Shown one piece after another: positions 21,587-23,141 of a DNA stretch of 23,141 nt (its first letter is position 1; each line of letters begins with the position of its first letter). Position numbers and translations under genes: made by a program. The notes below the pieces were generated by a model. The model saw only the letters and a program-made list of their open reading frames with translations. It searched no databases and had not been told where the DNA came from. The DNA comes from a virus. The stretch lies in the IMG/VR virus record IMGVR_UViG_3300046462_000630, positions 1 to 23,141 of that record; one strand, given 5' to 3'.

Positions 21587-23032
21587 ATGCCCGGACTCCA
21601 AATCATCACCACCAAGGCAGGCCGCGCCGCCCTGGTCAACGCGGAACACAACGGTACGGCGCCGCTCACCATTGCCGAGATCGGCATTACCTCAGCGGTC
21701 TTTACGGCGGATGCCGACATGGTCGCCTTGCCTGGTGAGCTCAAGCGCATTCGCACCATTTCCGGCGAGGTAGTGGCGCCCGATACCATGCACGTCACCA
21801 TCCGCGACGATGGCAGCGACACCTATACGGTGCGCGGCATCGGCTATTGGCTCAGTAATGGCGTGCTGCTCGGCGTCTATAGCCAGCCAGACCCAATCCT
21901 GCAAAAGTCCTCGCAGTCGATGCTACTGCTGGCCGCCGATACCGTATTTACGACGATTTCCGCCACCTCACTGACCTTCGGCGACGCCAATTTTACGAAC
22001 CCGCCGGCCAGTACTGAACGCCAAGGCGTGATCGAGCTGGCGACCGTCGGTGAAACACAAGCCGGGACGGATGCGGTGCGTGCCATCACGCCAGCGACCT
22101 TGTCGGCGCGCATCGCCACCGAGGCGCGTACCGGCTTGGTCTCCATCGCCACCCAGGCCGAAGCGGACGCCGGCATGGACGACCAGCACGCGATCACGGC
22201 AAAGAAGCTGGCGCAGCGCTTGACCCGGTTCGCCCCGCTCGATAGTCCTGCCTTCATCGGCACGCCGACAGCGCCAACACTGGCCAATGGTGACAACTCG
22301 CCCAAGCTTGCCAATACAGCCTTTGTACAAAAGGCTATTGCTCAAGCGGCAATCGGACAAATCGTGTTTGAGGCGCGCACCAGCGCTCGCGCAGGTTTCC
22401 TGAAACTCAACGGCGCGCTGGTCAATCGCACCGATTATCCCGATCTCTGGGCCTACGCCCAGGCAAGCGGCACGCTCATAGCGGAAGCGACTTGGGCGAA
22501 CGGCAACTGGGGTTGCTTCTCCTCCGGCGACGGCGCCAGCACTTTCCGCATTCCCGAATTGCGAGGGGAAATGCTGCGTTGCTGGGACGATGGGCGCGGC
22601 GTCGATGCCGCACGCGGTATCGGCACTTGGCAAGATAGTCAGAACCGAACCCACGGTCACACCGCCAGCGCGGCGGTGGTCGGCGATCACATCCACAGCG
22701 GCTGGACCGATGCCCAGGGTTGGCACGGCCATCATGGCGGTACAACCTGGGCGGGCGATCACTCGCACACCGTCAGCAGTTCCCCAGGTAACGGTCAGGG
22801 TGCCTCCGGCGGTAATACCGTGCAGCAAAGCGGCGGTGCGATGGGCACCAACGTCGCCGGCGGCCATTCTCACGCGTTCGACACCGAAGGCGCCGGCAAT
22901 CACGCGCACAACATCGGTATCGGTGGCGCCGGCAATCACACTCATGCCATCACGGTCAACCTCGACGGCGGCAACGAAGCCCGCCCGCGCAACCTCGCCA
23001 TGCTGGCGATGATTCGCGCCTATTCAGTTTAA
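21587..23032 (+). CDS. H: Tail fibre protein gpH with collar-type, histidine-rich tip
   Basis: 481 residues, shorter than P2 gpH (669). The N-terminus (MPGLQIITTKAGRAALVNA, about 1-160) is the conserved baseplate-attachment part. Middle repeats such as GVIELATVGETQAGTDAVRAITP and LVSIATQAEADAGMDDQHAITAKKL (about 148-205) form fibre shaft motifs. From about residue 255 a tail-collar domain follows (FLKLNGALVNRTDYPDLWAYA; FRIPELRGEMLR). The last 125 residues carry seven HxH motifs (HGH, HIH, HGHH, HSH, HSH, HAH, HTH), like the metal-binding needle of T4 gp37. It determines receptor binding. No fibre invertase or second cassette is visible in the window. Confidence 0.94.
   Translation: MPGLQIITTKAGRAALVNAEHNGTAPLTIAEIGITSAVFTADADMVALPGELKRIRTISGEVVAPDTMHVTIRDDGSDTYTVRGIGYWLSNGVLLGVYSQPDPILQKSSQSMLLLAADTVFTTISATSLTFGDANFTNPPASTERQGVIELATVGETQAGTDAVRAITPATLSARIATEARTGLVSIATQAEADAGMDDQHAITAKKLAQRLTRFAPLDSPAFIGTPTAPTLANGDNSPKLANTAFVQKAIAQAAIGQIVFEARTSARAGFLKLNGALVNRTDYPDLWAYAQASGTLIAEATWANGNWGCFSSGDGASTFRIPELRGEMLRCWDDGRGVDAARGIGTWQDSQNRTHGHTASAAVVGDHIHSGWTDAQGWHGHHGGTTWAGDHSHTVSSSPGNGQGASGGNTVQQSGGAMGTNVAGGHSHAFDTEGAGNHAHNIGIGGAGNHTHAITVNLDGGNEARPRNLAMLAMIRAYSV
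22889..22939 (+). repeat. Short direct repeat encoding the GAGNHxH tip motif
   Basis: GGCGCCGGCAATCAC occurs at 22889-22903 and 22925-22939, in frame inside the fibre gene, encoding two copies of GAGNH followed by A-H or T-H. It reflects duplication of an HxH metal-site module in the fibre tip. Confidence 0.75.
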
Positions 23033-23043
23033 GGAACAAAAAC

Positions 23044-23141
23044 ATGTTGATTCATCAATACGACAATCACAACGGCCAATATCACAGCAGCCGTCTGGCC
23101 GATGCCGATCCGCGTCACCCCGACCGCTGGTTGATGCCGGC
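23044..23141 (+). CDS. Start of tail fibre assembly/accessory protein (gpG position, partial)
   Basis: An ATG at 23044, eight bases after AAGGAA, opens a frame that runs to the window edge (MLIHQYDNHNGQYHSS...). The first 32 residues match, from memory, small tail proteins encoded after the fibre gene in P2-like prophages of Oxalobacteraceae, with the LADADPRHPDRWLMPA pattern. Position fits P2 gene G, the fibre assembly chaperone. The C-terminal part is outside the window. Confidence 0.7.
   Translation, partial: MLIHQYDNHNGQYHSSRLADADPRHPDRWLMP

Larger units (their letters stand above)
7882..23141. mobile_element. P2-like prophage late region (partial)
   Basis: Packaging, head, lysis and tail genes occur in P2 order and orientation (Q and P leftward; O N M L X, lysis, R S, V W J I H rightward) from a candidate cos site to the window edge. 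The remaining tail genes, ogr, integrase, repressor and replication genes would lie outside. The left genes (1-7730) are probably cargo of the same prophage, but no att site is visible, so the true boundary is unknown. The core is GC-rich, apart from the antisense OLD-type gene at 17260-18948. Confidence 0.92.

Noticed and set aside
21968-22945. 325-codon minus-strand frame opposite the tail fibre gene
   Set aside because: Shadow of gpH; repetitive low-complexity product with no recognisable domain.
1-23141. CRISPR arrays, tRNA genes, IS elements or an attachment site
   Set aside because: No regular spaced repeats, cloverleaf-like sequences, transposase or integrase genes, or flanking core repeats were seen by eye.

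Overview
The window holds part of a P2-type (Peduovirus-like) prophage, probably from a betaproteobacterium of the Burkholderiales (an Oxalobacteraceae-like host is my guess from gene style and the GC-rich late genes; the sequence does not prove it). From about 7.9 kb to the right end the order is that of P2: Zn-finger protein, portal Q and terminase P leftward, then O-N-M-L-X, two holin-like proteins, an M15 endolysin, Rz/Rz1, R and S, then V-W-J-I-H rightward, with the next tail gene cut by the window edge. No integrase, repressor, replication gene or att site is visible, so the prophage ends lie outside the window.

Two AT-rich accessory blocks interrupt this core. The first (about 1-6240) lies beyond the portal end of the late region, next to a candidate cos site at 7882-7900, the side where P2 carries tin and old. 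It encodes a membrane/coiled-coil protein, an AbiJ-NTD3-type protein with a C-terminal PD-(D/E)XK nuclease, and a tightly coupled trio: DUF3696-type AAA ATPase, PIN nuclease and ATP-dependent RNA ligase. A DUF4145 protein follows. The second block (17260-18948) is one OLD-family ATPase/Toprim nuclease, inserted antisense exactly between tail genes S and V.

Between the first block and cos lies a leftward three-gene operon (two unknown proteins, then a SRAP/YedK-type abasic-site protein) behind a symmetric LexA box, so it is probably an SOS-induced module.

The best candidate for an undescribed system is the ATPase-PIN-RNA ligase operon (2909-5501), possibly with the DUF4145 gene. Its reading frames overlap by 1-4 bases. 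PIN nucleases normally leave 3'-OH/5'-phosphate ends, which are the ends that Rnl2-type ligases seal. The trio could therefore cut RNA when triggered and reseal it, with the ligase as antidote or repair arm. I do not recognise it as a named defence system.
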